Source of the DNA: QHWK01 sp035315685
GTDB lineage: Bacteria; Acidobacteriota; Vicinamibacteria; Vicinamibacterales; CAVVIG01
Reading direction: 5' to 3'
Assembly (NCBI GenBank): GCA_035315685.1
Contig: DATFXR010000874.1
Location: 1 to 13,452 of the forward strand
Length of the DNA stretch: 13,452 bases
Every line of letters starts with the position of its first letter. Position 1 is the stretch's first letter. Position numbers and translations under genes: made by a program. A model generated the notes under the pieces. The model had not been told where the DNA came from. It made no database searches and saw only the letters and a program-made list of their open reading frames with translations. Shown in pieces: positions 12,532-13,452 of the stretch.

Positions 12532-13452
12532 TTAGCGGCCGCCGGCTGTCGAAGCTCGTGCGGGGCCCTTGTTTTCATACCAGCGGATGACGCCGCCCGC
12601 GCCGGTGCATACCAAATCGGGGCGCCGGTCGCCGTTCACGTCCGCACTGACACAGCTGTTCATGGCGGCTTTGTCTTCTAAACGGCGATACTGCCACTCA
12701 CCGGTCGCCGGATCGGCCGGCGCATAGAACACGTGCACGCCTGGCGTGGCATTCGGGTTCTGCTGCGTCACCCTGCCGTTGTCGTTCGCGACGATGTCGT
12801 CGCGGCCGTCGCCGTTCAGATCGACGACGGCAATCTCATGGCCGCTGGTCACCTTGTCGAAGATCACGCGGCGATCCCACTTGCCGCCTTTCTCCGTGTA
12901 GACCACCACCTCGTTCCCGTGCCACGGTTCGACCGAGGCGAGGAACCGCTTGCCGTCCTGTTTGCCGACGCCGACGTCGCTGGCGCCGAGCCGCGGCGCC
13001 TTCTCGGCGTGACCCGCCGACAGCAGCTGCTTCTCGAACTTCATCGCCTCGCCGCTGCCGGTGGGGCGGTACAGCGCGATCCCTTCGAAGCTCGCGACGA
13101 GGAACTGCTCGCGCCTGTTGCCGTCCCACATGACCGGCCGCACGCGATGGATGATGCCCGGGATCTCGGTCGTGACGACGTGGCGCTTCCAGTCCTTCGG
13201 GCTGTACCAGAAGATCGACGCCTTGTCCTGATCGTAGGTGGGCGCCAGGCTCTTCTCGCCGATGAGCGGCGCGTTCAGCAGCTCCTTCTTGCCATCGCCA
13301 TCGATGTCGGCCCACGCGATGTGATGCGACGTCGGGAACTCGTCGATCTTCTTCACGTCCCACGGCTGCTTCGGATCGCCGGCGGCGTGCGCGAACCAGT
13401 TGAGGCCGGCGCTGTTGACCGCCTGCATGGCGAACGAGCTCTGGAACGCGAT
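12532..13452 (-). CDS. FG-GAP/VCBS-repeat beta-propeller protein, 5' part missing
   Basis: 306 residues of the C-terminal part are visible; the frame remains open to the window edge, so the ATG at 13428 is probably internal. Calcium-loop motifs of integrin-like FG-GAP/VCBS propeller blades are seen: ADIDGDGKKEL (about 13310-13280), VDLNGDGRDD (about 12825-12790) and ADVNGDRRPD (about 12645-12615). The final blade reads VIRWYENKGPA. The sequence FPTSHHIAWADIDGDG with NAPLIG and later GIIHRVRP recalls the propeller part of aldos-2-ulose dehydratase-like proteins, but the catalytic identity cannot be decided from this fragment. Family members are normally secreted. It lies 36 bp upstream of the Tat-exported aminotransferase in the same direction, a probable operon whose products would both act outside the cytoplasm. 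Confidence 0.85.
   Translation of the reverse strand: MAFQSSFAMQAVNSAGLNWFAHAAGDPKQPWDVKKIDEFPTSHHIAWADIDGDGKKELLNAPLIGEKSLAPTYDQDKASIFWYSPKDWKRHVVTTEIPGIIHRVRPVMWDGNRREQFLVASFEGIALYRPTGSGEAMKFEKQLLSAGHAEKAPRLGASDVGVGKQDGKRFLASVEPWHGNEVVVYTEKGGKWDRRVIFDKVTSGHEIAVVDLNGDGRDDIVANDNGRVTQQNPNATPGVHVFYAPADPATGEWQYRRLEDKAAMNSCVSADVNGDRRPDLVCTGAGGVIRWYENKGPARASTAGGR

Noticed and set aside
13426..13428. ATG as the start of the FG-GAP gene
   Set aside because: The frame stays open upstream to the window edge, no signal peptide follows this ATG and no ribosome site is visible, so it is most likely internal.

Overview
This is a GC-rich chromosomal window holding seven complete genes and one partial gene, all with cell-envelope, secretory or regulatory character. 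Several things together suggest a soil-type Acidobacteriota, probably Vicinamibacteria: many secreted proteins (YVTN propeller, DUF11 repeats, serine hydrolase, FG-GAP propeller), a Tat-exported HisC-like aminotransferase, and intergenic regions packed with short G-rich tandem repeats and the 'CTTCGTGG' type of dispersed repeat. This taxonomic guess is an inference from style; no marker gene is present.

Layout. One gene is on the plus strand: a secreted YVTN beta-propeller protein (23-1030). It converges on a minus-strand block across a 149-bp hairpin-rich spacer. The first minus-strand group, in transcription order, is a NarL/LuxR response regulator (7723-7076), a 1,550-residue secreted protein made of 11 DUF11-like repeats (6970-2318), and a secreted SGNH-hydrolase-like protein whose catalytic residues look replaced (2307-1180). 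The last two are 10 bp apart, and the stop codon of one overlaps the Shine-Dalgarno of the next, so they are very probably co-translated. A perfect 12-bp palindrome and a sigma70-like promoter candidate lie between the regulator and the repeat protein. The simplest reading is a regulator controlling a two-gene secreted-surface-protein operon.

The second minus-strand group is a stand-alone secreted class C beta-lactamase-type serine hydrolase (9775-8222), a GNAT acetyltransferase with a repeat-generated linker (11119-10268), a Tat-signal PLP aminotransferase (12495-11323) with a textbook intrinsic terminator, and the 3' part of an FG-GAP/VCBS propeller gene running off the right edge (13452-12532). 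The last two are 36 bp apart and may be co-transcribed.

The most unusual non-coding content is the repeat landscape. Two related copies of a composite dispersed repeat occur at 7981-8190 and 10020-10192. One copy carries a 79-bp insertion that is almost entirely a 30-bp-arm hairpin. The other sits between AT-rich inverted repeats. G-rich heptamer arrays lie at gene borders, one forming a G-quadruplex motif 4 nt from a start codon. An 18-bp repeat has become part of a coding sequence. No CRISPR array, tRNA, rRNA, transposase, phage gene or recognisable defence system was seen.
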